Positions 60,553 through 64,000 of a stretch of DNA of 64,000 nt are shown piece by piece. The translations under genes were made by a program, and so were the position numbers. The notes beneath the pieces were generated by a model. That model had not been told where the DNA came from and searched no databases. It saw only the letters and a program-made list of their open reading frames with translations. Position 1 is the first letter of the stretch; the number at the start of each line of letters is the position of its first letter. The stretch spans positions 6,165,001-6,229,000 of the forward strand of contig NC_051094.1 of assembly GCF_901709675.1 (NCBI RefSeq), in the 5' to 3' direction. This DNA comes from Syngnathus acus (taxonomy: Eukaryota; Chordata; Actinopteri; Syngnathiformes; Syngnathidae).

Positions 60553-60558
60553 AATAAA
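60553..60558 (+). terminator. M17 peptidase polyadenylation signal
   Basis: AATAAA 130 bases after the stop codon, followed by T-rich sequence. It is the only canonical hexamer close downstream of the gene. Confidence 0.75.
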
Positions 60559-60839
60559 TATACATTGGGCATTTAATCTTTTGGAATCCATTTTCTTCTG
60601 GCTTCAAGAAACGGCTCGACTTAGTACTAGAACCATCCTCCTTACCAGTAGACGGCGGTAATGCACGTAAACGTCATTTGTCAACGTCCAACACCGAGGG
60701 AAATAAACGGCACCCACTGTGAAAATGACTACTTTTGTGAATTAACTGAGATGAGAACATCTCTCTTTCTGTGATGTTTTTGATTGTTGGTTTACCCTTA
60801 GAATTTTAGAACGTGAAATACGCGTATTAACTCTTAAGG

Positions 60840-63268
<2,429 letters not shown>

Positions 63269-63501
63269 GTAGCCGGAACGTCAACAAAGAAGGATGAAGA
63301 AGCACGTCGTGCTGCGCATGCGCTTAAGTGTCAACGTTTGGAAACTTATTGAGTGATGCATTCCCGATTGTGTGGCGATGTCAGCACTCAGAGAGTCTTG
63401 TTGTCTCTTTGTGCCTCTTTTTGCATCCACACTTGCAGTTTGTTGTTGTAGATACGTATTTGTAAATATTTTGTGGTTTCATGCCATCCACCCAAATCCC
63501 A

Positions 63502-63507
63502 AATAAA
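63502..63507 (+). terminator. PCNA polyadenylation signal
   Basis: AATAAA 234 bases downstream of the PCNA stop codon, followed by a T-rich stretch. The sequence from 63269 to about 63525 is read as the 3' UTR. Confidence 0.8.
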
Positions 63508-63525
63508 ATTGATCAACTTTTTCCC

Positions 63526-64000
63526 AGCTTCTTGCTGGTTTTATCTTAGCTGCAAATAACTATCTTTATGCAGATTACACAGTCGCTTTTCAGTAGTTGC
63601 TAAAAGTTTCCAAACGAGTTTAAAATTTAGCTAACTGTTGGAATGTGATTAGTGGGGATATGTGTTGCCAACTTTGTCTGAAAAGTTGCTAAATTGGTAA
63701 TATGGCCTCGATGACGGAGGCTGTAAAAAGTGGTGTCAGTGAGTGCATTCGGCCACCAGATGTCGCTCTTATCTTTTGCCGACATGCGCCACCAAGCGTC
63801 TTTTCTCAGTTTCAACAAATTGCTTTTGAAATCCGTTTCAGAGAAATTACATCACTCAGTTTTACGAGGCAAGCAGACACATTTACGCGATCGTCCTGGA
63901 AGTCGCTCATCAAACATCCAAGCGAGTAAATCTGCTAATAAGTCATCTTTTTTGGGGTCAGATAGTTTTAATCTTTTCGCAAAGCATTTTAATCTGTTCT
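63526..64000. other. Downstream of PCNA, no gene seen
   Basis: No exon, RNA gene or repeat is recognised up to the window end. The plus-strand frame at 63702-63929 has no known motif and no splice context. Confidence 0.55.

Overview
The window is nuclear DNA from a ray-finned fish, most likely a percomorph teleost. The evidence is four intron-containing vertebrate genes with many introns near 100 bp, fish-type tRNA-derived SINEs, hAT-type DNA transposon debris and a chromodomain-bearing Ty3/Gypsy (sushi-like) retrotransposon. Species cannot be decided from the sequence alone. There is no operon, CRISPR array, rRNA gene or real tRNA gene.

Layout. Positions 1-35,696 hold no gene I can support. 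This AT-rich stretch carries mobile-element debris: a decayed LINE reverse-transcriptase fragment (2614-2808), a 65-bp tandem duplication (2818-2945), a nearly full-length LTR retrotransposon (5128-10384) with a SINE inside its gag, a second SINE (11511-11869), two mutually inverted copies of one hAT-like MITE (13289-13623 and 16101-16398), a 924-bp non-autonomous hAT element that keeps a BED-finger reading frame (18608-19531), and a 171-bp palindromic MITE (26749-26919). A small CpG-rich islet lies near 12.7 kb.

Positions 35,697-63,507 are a compact gene cluster whose exons I could join in phase. GPAT2-like glycerol-3-phosphate acyltransferase (+, 22 coding exons, 791 codons) runs toward FAHD2 (-, 7 coding exons, 320 codons). 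FAHD2 is head-to-head with an M17 leucyl-aminopeptidase-like gene of the W07G4.4 type (+, 16 exons, 516 codons). PCNA (+, 6 exons, 260 codons) follows in tandem. Pairing of GPAT2 with FAHD2 also occurs on human chromosome 2, so it looks like an old linkage. The four proteins do not form one pathway: two are mitochondrial metabolic proteins, one is a peptidase, and PCNA is the replication sliding clamp.

Most notable points: (1) the GPAT2-like protein has Arg where the acyltransferase HX4D motif needs its catalytic His, and its other acyltransferase motifs are also degenerate, suggesting a pseudo-enzyme; (2) the LTR element shows self-priming features of the Tf1/sushi group, with the predicted transcript start complementary to the primer-binding site; (3) its LTRs differ by only one substitution, yet the coding region holds a SINE, a stop codon and no visible zinc knuckle, so it may have moved in trans; (4) PCNA intron 1 holds a tight cluster of E2F-, ETS-, CRE- and octamer-like sites.
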